Below the pieces are notes generated by a model. That model did not search any database. It had not been told where the DNA came from and was given only the letters and a program-made list of their open reading frames with translations. The position numbers and the translations under genes were made by a program. From contig JARKRC010000027.1 of assembly GCA_029974595.1 (NCBI GenBank), positions 1 to 64,000 of the forward strand: 64,000 nt of DNA, in the 5' to 3' direction. This document shows, piece by piece, positions 43,668 to 52,100 of this stretch. Within the stretch, counting starts at the first letter, position 1. Every line of letters starts with the position of its first letter. Source of the stretch: Ereboglobus sp. Lineage in GTDB: Bacteria; Verrucomicrobiota; Verrucomicrobiia; Opitutales; Opitutaceae.

Positions 43668-44681
43668 ATGAAAAAACCACCCATGATAAAAATACAGGAG
43701 CTTGCGCACCTCGCCGGCGTCTCAACCGCGACCATTTCGCGGGTCTTCAACCACCACCCCAACATCCGCCCCGACCTGCGCAAACGCGTGTTTGCCGCGG
43801 CGCGCGAGCATGGCTACCAGCCCCGGCTTTCGCTGAAGCAAAAGAACGTGATCGTCATCACGCCCTATAACGCCGTGTGGCCGGTGCAGAGCTGCGTGGA
43901 CATGATTTTGATGGCGCTCATGCAGGAGATGCCGCAGCGCGATTTCCGCCTGGAGGTGCTGCCTTTCAACAATCGCGACCGCATCGAAGACATCCAGTTC
44001 TGCGCGGCCATTGCCATCGGCGCCGAGCCCGCGGATTTCAAGGATTGGGCGGAGCGCTTTCCGGTTCCGCTGGTCATTCTCGATCGCGACGGGAAACCCA
44101 ATCCTCCGCACCTGTTCTATGTCCGCTCGGACGAGGCCCAAGGCATGAAGCTCGCCATTTCGCATCTCCACGAGCGCGGCTGTCGCAAAATCGGCTGCAT
44201 CATCCATGGCGACCCGGGCACGGCCAATGCCGACTTGCGGCACGCGGCGATCGTGCGCGCGTTGAACGCGCTAAAGCTCCCCTGCGACGATTCGCTGGTT
44301 CTGTTTTCGGGCACCGGTTCCGAAAAATACGTGGAGTTGATCGGGACCCTTTTGCGTCGGGGCGTGGACGCCCTGTTCTGCCCCGGTGGGAACGCCGGGG
44401 TCATAGCGTTTCACGCCTTTTCGCTCTACGGACGCCGCGTGCCGGAGGACATCTCGCTCATCGCATCGGAGCAGACTTCCTTCTCCCGTTACACGGTTCC
44501 TCCGCTGACGACCATTTCTCCCGATTATCATGCGATGGCGGTCGCCACGGCCGATGTCATCGAGGCGTGTCTGGATGGTGGCGAGGCGGCGGCGCGCACG
44601 GTTTTGCCGTATAGTTTGATCAAGCGCGAAAGCGTCGTCCCGGCGCAAACGACATACGTCGCGCCGGCGAAAAAAAGATAG
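43668..44681 (+). CDS. LacI-family regulator, probable controller of the saccharide locus
   Basis: 337 residues. The helix-turn-helix is at the N-terminus (IQELAHLAGVSTATISRVFNHHPNIRPDLRKRV), followed by a periplasmic-binding-type effector domain ending VPPLTTISPDYHAMAVATADVI. The hinge reads YQPRLSLKQKN instead of the canonical PNxxARxL motif, so its hinge helix may contact DNA differently. It is divergent from the TonB-dependent receptor and precedes the oxidoreductase operon, and palindromes with a TTTTC/GAAAA core occur in both flanking gaps. The effector is unknown. Confidence 0.92.
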   Translation: MKKPPMIKIQELAHLAGVSTATISRVFNHHPNIRPDLRKRVFAAAREHGYQPRLSLKQKNVIVITPYNAVWPVQSCVDMILMALMQEMPQRDFRLEVLPFNNRDRIEDIQFCAAIAIGAEPADFKDWAERFPVPLVILDRDGKPNPPHLFYVRSDEAQGMKLAISHLHERGCRKIGCIIHGDPGTANADLRHAAIVRALNALKLPCDDSLVLFSGTGSEKYVELIGTLLRRGVDALFCPGGNAGVIAFHAFSLYGRRVPEDISLIASEQTSFSRYTVPPLTTISPDYHAMAVATADVIEACLDGGEAAARTVLPYSLIKRESVVPAQTTYVAPAKKR

Positions 44682-44725
44682 CTCGTCATTCTGCGCCGGC
44701 GGGAGGGCAGGGGTGCCGCGCTTTC

Positions 44726-44744
44726 TTGATTTTCTGAAAATCAA
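44726..44744. promoter_or_regulatory. Candidate operator, 19-bp perfect palindrome
   Basis: TTGATTTTC-T-GAAAATCAA is a perfect palindrome with 9-bp arms, located 140 bp before the first gene of the oxidoreductase operon. Its core TTTTC-N-GAAAA resembles the site at 43595-43607. Confidence 0.55.
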
Positions 44745-44749
44745 ACAGG

Positions 44750-44773
44750 GTTTTTGGAATATTTTCCAAAAAC
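44750..44773. promoter_or_regulatory. Second palindrome GTTTTTGGAA-TATT-TTCCAAAAAC
   Basis: Perfect 10-bp arms around TATT, 6 bp after the previous palindrome. On RNA it would form a hairpin followed by TC and an A-rich tract. It may be a terminator for the LacI gene or a second regulator site; the AT-rich stem favours a protein site. Confidence 0.45.
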
Positions 44774-44884
44774 TCAAAAAACAAATTTCATTTTCAATGC
44801 CCCCGCTGAAAATGTTTCTGCTACCATGACTGGCATTGGAACACGCGCAACCGGCGCAAACGTCTTCCATCCCCAGAAAACAAG

Positions 44885-45922
44885 ATGCCACATATCATGA
44901 AGCGAAAGACCATCCAGTTTGTTTCCGCAGGAAAGGCGGAGTTGACCGATGAGCCGCTGCGCAATGTCGCCGATGACGAGGCGCTCGTGGAAAACGAAAT
45001 TTCCGCGATCAGCGCGGGCACGGAGCGCGCCAACCTGATGGATCTGCCCAATCTCGGCGGCCCCGGCACGGCTCCCGGACAATTTCCAAAGCGGCTCGGC
45101 TACAGTGGCGTGGGCCGCGTCGTCGAGATCGGGAAAAATATTCGCGGCGTGAGGGCCGGCGATCGTGTGCTCACGCATTGGGGGAGCTGCCATTCAAATT
45201 ACAATTACATTGGCGAAAACAATCTCGTGAAAATCGGCAATGACGCCCTGCCGTCCGAGCACGCGGTGTTTGGCGTGATCGCGGGGTTTTCGCTCGGCGG
45301 ATTGCGCAAGACGCGGTTTGAAATCGGCGAAAGCGCGGCGGTCGTCGGCCTCGGAATCCTTGGCATGTTTGGTGTCGCGCTCTGCCGCATCGCGGGTGCC
45401 GCGCCGGTCATCGCGGCGGATTTGAGCGAAGCGCGCCGCACGCTCGCGCTGTCGCTCGGCGCGCATCATGCGTTCAACCCTGCGGACGGCGATTATATCG
45501 AAAAAGTCCGCGAGGCGTCGCGTGGCGGTGTAAACGCCGTCATCGAAGTTTCGGGGCAGGCCCTCGCGCTGAAACAGGCGCTTGGATTCACGGCGAGATT
45601 CGGGCGCATCGCATTGCTCGGCTGCACACGGGTGTCGGATGCGGCGATTGATTTTTATCAGGAAGTGCACCGCCCGGGCGTGGAAATCATCGGCGCTCAC
45701 ACCGAGGCGCGTCCCAAACAGGAGTCGCGTCCGCACGCCTGGACATGGCGCGACGACGCGCGCGCGGTTTTTGATTTCATGGCCGACGGGCGGATCGATA
45801 TGGGCAAAATTCTCTCGGCTGTTTATTCGCCCGCAGGGGCTCCCTCTGTTTATTCCGAGCTCGCGCAAGCCCCGCAGGATTTCCCGGTCGGCGCAGTCTT
45901 TGACTGGAGGAAGCTCAAATGA
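44885..45922 (+). CDS. Medium-chain dehydrogenase/reductase-like oxidoreductase
   Basis: 345 residues. A GroES-like N-terminal domain (ALVENEISAISAGTERANLM, LGYSGVGRVVEIG) and a Rossmann domain (AAVVGLGILGMFGVALCRIAGA) make it an MDR protein. The zinc-enzyme GHE motif is replaced by GYSGVG, so it is probably not a classical zinc alcohol dehydrogenase. The ISAGTER wording is typical of MDR proteins found beside or fused to Gfo/Idh/MocA enzymes. It overlaps the next gene by 4 bp (ATGA), with GGAGG before the second start. It presumably oxidises or reduces a sugar or sugar acid. Confidence 0.85.
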   Translation: MPHIMKRKTIQFVSAGKAELTDEPLRNVADDEALVENEISAISAGTERANLMDLPNLGGPGTAPGQFPKRLGYSGVGRVVEIGKNIRGVRAGDRVLTHWGSCHSNYNYIGENNLVKIGNDALPSEHAVFGVIAGFSLGGLRKTRFEIGESAAVVGLGILGMFGVALCRIAGAAPVIAADLSEARRTLALSLGAHHAFNPADGDYIEKVREASRGGVNAVIEVSGQALALKQALGFTARFGRIALLGCTRVSDAAIDFYQEVHRPGVEIIGAHTEARPKQESRPHAWTWRDDARAVFDFMADGRIDMGKILSAVYSPAGAPSVYSELAQAPQDFPVGAVFDWRKLK

Positions 45923-46971
45923 GGCCGGTTAGAATCGCCCAGCTCGGCGTGAGCCACGAACACGCCGCCGGCAAGATGCGCTCGCTGCGCCTGCGTCCGG
46001 ATGCCTTTGAAGTCGTCGGCGTGGTGGACGACCGCGCCACGACAAAAGCCGCGAATTACATCCACTGGGACAAGGAGGAGTCCGCCTACGAAGGTCTTCC
46101 GCGCCTGACCGAGGAGGCGATGTTCGCAATTCCCGGTTTGGAAGCCGTGGCGGTGGAGGTTCCCAACCTCGAATTGGTTTCGGCGGCGCAACGCTGCCTC
46201 GCGCACAGGCTCCCCATCCACGTGGACAAGCCCGGTGGCGATGCGCTGGCTCCTTTCGTGCAACTGCGCCGCGATTATGAGGCGCAACGCCTGCCTTTCC
46301 AGATGGGCTACATGTTTCGCGGCAATCCCGCAATGCGCTGGATTCTCGATGCCGCCCGACGCGGCTGGCTCGGCGAAATTTTTGAGGTTCAGGCAAGCAT
46401 GAGCCACAACTACGGCAATGAATCCTACGACGATTACATCGGCAATTTCCACGGCGGCCTCATGTTCAACCTCGGCTGCCATCTGGTGGATTTTGTCGTC
46501 TCGCTGCTCGGACGTCCCTCGGACGTTTTCCCGTTCTTGAAAACCGCGCCGGGCGACAGGCCGGGTATTCACAACAACTGCGTCGCGATCCTGGACTATC
46601 CGGCTGCCACGGTCACGCTCCGCGCTTGCAGCCGCGAGGTGGGCGGGCTTGAGCGTCGCCGCCTGAAAATCTGCGGCACCAAGGGCTCCGTCGAGCTCTG
46701 TCCGCTGGAGCGCTACGATGGGACTCCGCTGCAAATGAGCCTTGTCCTGCGCGAAGGCAACGAGGAGCGCGAGGCCGGCGCGCACACGCTCGATTTCGGG
46801 TCCGTCCGCGATCGCTACGAGGACCAGTTGCTCGAATTCGCGCGCAGCATCCGCGGCGAAACCGCCGCCTCTGCTTCCGCCGACCTTCTCCTTGACAGCC
46901 GCCACGACTGCCTCGTGCAGGAAGTCATCCTCGCCGCCTCGGGCTGCGCGCACTGGACGAACGCGAAATAG
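45919..46971 (+). CDS. Gfo/Idh/MocA-family oxidoreductase (first copy)
   Basis: 350 residues. An NAD(P)-binding N-terminus (RIAQLGVSHEHAAGKMRSLRL) is followed by PIHVDKPGG, equivalent to the family EKP motif, and a C-terminal alpha/beta domain (FHGGLMFNLGCHLVDFVVSLLG). The GCHLVD motif supplies the His/Asp pair seen at family active sites. The first glycine motif reads GVSHEHAAGK rather than GxGxxG, so cofactor binding may be unusual. It is translationally coupled to the upstream MDR gene and followed 12 bp later by a second family member. Confidence 0.88.
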   Translation: MRPVRIAQLGVSHEHAAGKMRSLRLRPDAFEVVGVVDDRATTKAANYIHWDKEESAYEGLPRLTEEAMFAIPGLEAVAVEVPNLELVSAAQRCLAHRLPIHVDKPGGDALAPFVQLRRDYEAQRLPFQMGYMFRGNPAMRWILDAARRGWLGEIFEVQASMSHNYGNESYDDYIGNFHGGLMFNLGCHLVDFVVSLLGRPSDVFPFLKTAPGDRPGIHNNCVAILDYPAATVTLRACSREVGGLERRRLKICGTKGSVELCPLERYDGTPLQMSLVLREGNEEREAGAHTLDFGSVRDRYEDQLLEFARSIRGETAASASADLLLDSRHDCLVQEVILAASGCAHWTNAK

Positions 46972-46983
46972 GATTTGCCAGCC

Positions 46984-48072
46984 ATGAATACAGCCACGCC
47001 CCCCATCAAGTTTGGTGTTTGCGGCCTCGGACGCATCGGCGCCCAGCACTGTCAGTTTTTCTCTGAGGATCGCGAACGGTATCAGCCTGTCGCCTTTTGT
47101 GATGTGGATGCGGATCGCGCGCGCGAAACCGCTGCGAAGTATCACGGGCGGCCTTATGTGGATTTCGCGGAGTTCCTTGCCGATCCGGACATGGAGCTGG
47201 CGATTATCGCGACGCGTTCGCTCGACCACGCCCGCCACGCCGAGCAGGCGCTGGCCGCCGGGAAAATCGTTCTTCTGGAAAAACCCATCGGGGTCACGGA
47301 AAAGGATTACGACATCCTGCAAAGGCTCGACCGCGAATATGCGGGAAAACTGTATTGCGGCCAAAACCACCGTTTTGAACCGGCGTTCCAAAACGCCCTC
47401 GCCATCATCCGCGAGGGAGTCCTGGGCAGGGTTTATTCGATCAAGCTCACCAAGCATCACATCTTCATGCGCCGCTCGGACTGGCAGTCGCGCCTCGATT
47501 GCGGCGGCGGGCAGCTCAGTGTTTGGGGCCCGCACCTGCTCGACCAAGCGCTGCAGTTGCTCGACGGCTCGCCGGTCCGCGATGTGTGGAGCTGTTTGCG
47601 GCGCGTGCTTGCGGCGGGCGACGCCGACGACCACGCGCGCATCCTGCTCAAGGCGGAAAGCGGCGCCGTCGCCGAAATCGAAATCAGCAATTCCGTCGCA
47701 CTGCCGTCGCCTTACTGCGTGATTTACGGCGAGAGGGGCGCGTTGATGTATGGGCAGGACCAGAAGGAAATCCGTCTCCGCCATCTCGCGCCGGGATTTC
47801 AATGGGGCGAAGCCACCGCCAGCACGGGCACGCCGCCGGCCGCCGAGGTTTGGCACGAGGGCGCCGACAAGCTCCCTTGGATCGAGGAAACGCGCCCCGT
47901 CACGCCCGATGTGAACATGTGGGATTATGTGGAAATCGAACTCGCCCGGCATCTCTTCGATGCCATTCGCAAAGGCATTCCTTTCCCCGTGAAAAACCCG
48001 GACGCGCTGGAAGTCGTCCGCCTCACCGAAATCGTCAAAAAACAAAACGCCCAGTTCAACTGGGTTGAGTGA
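46984..48072 (+). CDS. Gfo/Idh/MocA-family oxidoreductase (second copy)
   Basis: 362 residues from MNTATPPIKFGV; an in-frame TTG at 46975 is less likely because TAGGA precedes the ATG at suitable distance. FGVCGLGRIGAQHCQFF is a canonical GxGxxG fingerprint, LLEKPIGVT the EKP motif and WGPHLLDQALQLLDG the active-site H-x3-D pattern. It resembles inositol or scyllo-inosose type dehydrogenases in layout. Two different family members in tandem could carry out paired oxidation and reduction of one sugar (inference). Confidence 0.9.
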   Translation: MNTATPPIKFGVCGLGRIGAQHCQFFSEDRERYQPVAFCDVDADRARETAAKYHGRPYVDFAEFLADPDMELAIIATRSLDHARHAEQALAAGKIVLLEKPIGVTEKDYDILQRLDREYAGKLYCGQNHRFEPAFQNALAIIREGVLGRVYSIKLTKHHIFMRRSDWQSRLDCGGGQLSVWGPHLLDQALQLLDGSPVRDVWSCLRRVLAAGDADDHARILLKAESGAVAEIEISNSVALPSPYCVIYGERGALMYGQDQKEIRLRHLAPGFQWGEATASTGTPPAAEVWHEGADKLPWIEETRPVTPDVNMWDYVEIELARHLFDAIRKGIPFPVKNPDALEVVRLTEIVKKQNAQFNWVE

Positions 48073-48084
48073 AAACCATTTCCG

Positions 48085-49068
48085 ATGAAAGCCATCGTTA
48101 TCAAAGACCATAAACTATTTCAGGAAACAGTGCCTGACCCGGTTCTCAAAGCCGGCGAGGTGCTCGTCAAAGTGCGTGCCGCCGCGGTGAACCGCGCCGA
48201 CTTGATGCAGGTGGAGGGCAACTATCCGCCGCCTCCCGGAGAACCGGATTGGCCGGGCCTTGAGATCGCCGGTGAAATCGCGGAAATCCCCGCCGGCACG
48301 CCCGGCGGCTGGAAGGTTGGCGACAAAGTCTGCGCGCTCCTCGGCGGCGGCGGCTATGCGGAGTTCGCGGCGGTGCCTCACTCGATGCTCATGCCCGTCC
48401 CGCGCGGGCTTTCCCTGGCGGAGGCCTCGGCACTGCCCGAGGCATTCGCGACGGCCTACCTGAACCTCTTCATCGAGGGCGACTCGAAGCCCGGCCAGAA
48501 CTTCCTCATGCACGCCGGCGCGAGCGGCCTCGCGAGCGTCATCATTCCGATGGCACGCGCCTTCGGCCTGCGCGTCATCACAACCGTCACCGATGCCGAA
48601 AAGGCGAAAATGATCGGGCACCTCAAGGCCGACGTGGTTGTTGACACCTCCCGCGAGGACATCGTGGACGTGCTCAAGCGCGAGGCGGAGGCCGGGCGTC
48701 CGCTCAATCTTGCCATTGACTGCCTTGGCAGCGAGAAGGTCGGCGAGTGCTTCCCGCACGTTGCCTACGCCTGCCGCTGGATCATGATCGCGACGCTGGC
48801 GGGCGACATCAGCCCCGTGAACCTGCGGACGATGTTCATGAAAAACATCCGCCTGATCGGCAGCACGCTTCGAAGCAAAACGCCCGCGGTGAAGGCGCAG
48901 ATCCTTGCGAATCTCGTGAAGGACGTGTGGCCGAAAATCGAGTCCGGCGAAGTGCGCCCGACGATTTACAAGATCATGCCGATCGCGGAAGCGAACGCCG
49001 CCCATGCGCTGCTCCGCGAAAACAAAAGCGCGGGCAAGGTCGTCCTGACCATGGATGAGCCAATATGA
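48085..49068 (+). CDS. NAD(P)H quinone oxidoreductase-type MDR protein
   Basis: 327 residues, zinc-free MDR of the PIG3/zeta-crystallin group. AAAVNRADLMQVEGNYPPPPG and GLEIAGEI near the N-terminus are typical, with the nucleotide-binding AGASGLASVIIPMARAFG where the usual AAAGGVG stands. RTMFMKNIRLIGSTLRSK follows. It reduces quinones or alpha,beta-unsaturated carbonyls with NADPH. It starts 12 bp after the second Gfo/Idh/MocA gene, so it is probably the fourth gene of the operon. Confidence 0.9.
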   Translation: MKAIVIKDHKLFQETVPDPVLKAGEVLVKVRAAAVNRADLMQVEGNYPPPPGEPDWPGLEIAGEIAEIPAGTPGGWKVGDKVCALLGGGGYAEFAAVPHSMLMPVPRGLSLAEASALPEAFATAYLNLFIEGDSKPGQNFLMHAGASGLASVIIPMARAFGLRVITTVTDAEKAKMIGHLKADVVVDTSREDIVDVLKREAEAGRPLNLAIDCLGSEKVGECFPHVAYACRWIMIATLAGDISPVNLRTMFMKNIRLIGSTLRSKTPAVKAQILANLVKDVWPKIESGEVRPTIYKIMPIAEANAAHALLRENKSAGKVVLTMDEPI

Positions 49069-49183
49069 CCTACCGCCGCAGCCGCCGCGAAAGCACGAAC
49101 GCCGGAACACAAGCCTTCGTGTTCTCGGGGCTTAAAACCGGCGCCTGCTTTTTTCTGTTCCGAAAACAACCCTCAAAATCTCT

Positions 49184-52100
49184 ATGAAAATGTCCTTCAA
49201 ATTCTCCATGCGCGCCGGATTTTCATTCCCGCCTCCCGCTCTTCTCGCCTTCCTCGCGCTCGTCGTCGTCGGCGTGTTTGACGCCGCGCAAGCCGCCGCC
49301 GCTGCCTCCTCCTCCCCGCTCATCGTCAAAGCCACCAAAAATCCAAGCGGCACCTTCGGCCTCGCCGTTCTCAACGTCTCCGCCGACGCCGCCCTCTTCC
49401 AGCCCGGCCCGATGCGCGTGTCGCTCTGGAACGGCGCCCCCGCGAAGGGCCTCGGCATCACCTCACGCGGCTACGCGCAACTGCGCGAAATTTCCCCAGG
49501 CGAATGGCTCGGCACCGGCGTCATCCGCGGAAGCGATGTCGAGCGCATCGGCGCCGCCGCTCCGCACAACGCCGTCTCCTTCGCCTTCACCGACCGTTGG
49601 TCCGTCCGGGGCAACGTCCTCCGCCTCCGCCGCGAGGTGCGCGTGAGCGGCGACGCCCCCGGCGGCTTCATGAGCGTCATCGCCTTCCGCATCCCCGGCG
49701 CGCGCCCGTGGCCCGAAATGGAGTGGTTCGTCCCCGGCACGATTTACGGCAACTTCGACCACCTACGCGACAATTCCTTCGGCGCCGCCAATTATTACAA
49801 AGAAGGCGACTACACCGTCTGGATTCGCGAGGACCGCCTGCCCGCGCCCATGCTGGCAACCCGCCTCCCCAACGGTGCCAGCGTCGCCGTCCTCGACTCC
49901 GCCCCCGACAGCGCCACCAACGCCGCCGACGGCCTCACTCTCACCATGAAGCCGCTCGCCAGCGAGGACTTCCGCTTTGGCTCCATCATCGCCGAGGAGC
50001 GCCCCCACGCCTCCGGCATCGGCTACGCCTTCCCCGGCTCCGAGGGCACGCTCACCTACGGCCCGAAAGGCGACCTCCACAAGGTCTCCGCGCCCCTGCT
50101 CTGGCGCTACCGCTTCAGCCCGCTGCACGACGGCTTCATCCACCGCTACGAGGTCTCCTTCCGTCTCGACCGCGCCGCGGACACCAACGCCCTCGTCGCC
50201 GACCACTGGCGCTGGGCCTGGGAAACGCTCAAACCGCAAGTCAACCCGCAGCCCGTCGAAACCCTTCGCGGCTGCATGGCCGACGTGCTTCTGGAAAACG
50301 TCGTCGAGCATGACGGCGTCACCGGCATCCGCCAAGTCATCGCCTCCGAGGCCAACCCCAAGCCGGCGTCCGCCGTCACAAAATCCGTCCTCGGTTTCAC
50401 CGGCTACGCCCTCGGCTCCGCCGAAATGATGCTCGCCGAGGCCGACCGCGACCCCGCCTCCCCGCGATCCCAAGCGATGCAGCAAGCTGCCGAAAAAATC
50501 ATCACCACCTTCCTCCGCCTGCCCGTCGCCCCGCCCGTCGCCGAGGGCTTCGTGCTGGGCGGCGAAAACAACGGCGCCCTCGCCGCCGACCAAAACCCCA
50601 TGGCCAGGCCTCTCACCGAAAAATCCCCCATCTACCTCCGCAGTTTCTGTGACGACATGAAATCCCTCATGCGCGCCTACGAACGCCAGAAAAAAGCCGG
50701 GCGCGACCACCCCGAATGGCTCGCATGGACCCGCAAATTCGGCGACTGGCTTCTCACTCAACAACAACCTGCCGGCGGTTTCCCGCGCTCCTGGCGCGCC
50801 CTCACCGGCGAACTCTTCGACAGCTCCCCATCCGGCACCTTTAACGCCGTCCCTTTCTTCGCGCAGTTGCATAAAATTACCCGGCACCAGCCCTACCTCG
50901 ACGCCGCCCTTCGCGCCGGCGAATTTGCCTGGAACAGCGGCCACGCCCGCGCCCGCTTCACCGGGGGCACCATTGACAACCCCGACGTGATCGACAAGGA
51001 GGCCGCCACGATTTCCCTCGAAGGCTACCTCGCGCTCCACGCCGCCACCCGCGACAACAAATGGCTCGACCGCGCGCGCGTCGCCGCCGACATCGCCGAA
51101 ACGTGGATGCGCATCTGGAACATCCCCATGCCTTCCGACGCCACGCAGGAGCAAATCCACTGGCCCATCGGGCAGTCCACCGTTGGCATGCAACTCGTCG
51201 CCACCGGTCACACCGGCGACGACACCTACATGGCCTGGGACGTCGAAAGCTACGCCCGCCTCTCCCGCGAAACCGGCAACCCGCACTACATGGACGTCGC
51301 CCGCATCCTCCTGCACAACACCAAGGCGATGGTGGGCCGTCCCGGCGACAATCGCGGCACGCGCGGCCCCGGCTGGCAGCAGGAGCACTGCTGGCTCGAT
51401 CTCCCGCGCGGGAAGGGCCGCCATCGCGCCTGGCTCCCCTGGCTCCCTGTCAGCCACCTGCGCGGCATCAACGACCTGATTGATTACGATGCCGCCTTAT
51501 ACAAACAACTCTCCACCGCCACCGCCGCCGAAACCGCCGCCGCTGCCGAGCGTATTGCCGCCGCGGCGCGCCAGCCAGTTCGCAAGCCGACGGTTTCCCC
51601 TTCCCCTGCCGCCGAAGGCGCCGCCACCTCGCGCCGCCCAAGCGTTTCCGAGTGGAAATACGACCGCGGCCCCGACCCGAAAACAACCGGCTCCCTGCGC
51701 GTTGACGGCGAAAAAATCATCCTCACCGGTGATTTTTCCAAAGGCGGCAAACGCTTCGTCGCCGCCTCCTGCCCAATCAAGTTTCCCGGCGCGACGCTCG
51801 CGACGTTCAAGGTCAGGACCGACCAGAAGAAACTCTATGTGCGCCTCGTTGACGCGACCGGCCAGCGGCACCAGCAGGAGCACACCATCCCGCGCGGTGA
51901 GGTCGGCGAGGTCACCGTGCCCTTCCTCGCCAGCCTCGGCAAGGCGTCGTGGGGCGGCGCGGAGGACGACCGCCTGCACCTGCCCCTGCGCTCAATCGAA
52001 ATTCTTGTTGCCGCCGCCGTCTCCGGTGCCACCGGAACCGCCGAAGTCTCCGACATGGTTTTCATCGGAAAAAACGCAGCGTCGGGCGCGTTCACCAACC

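Noticed and set aside
45850-48111. Minus-strand frame of 753 codons opposite the Gfo/Idh/MocA genes
   Set aside because: It spans three well-supported genes in antisense and has no motif.
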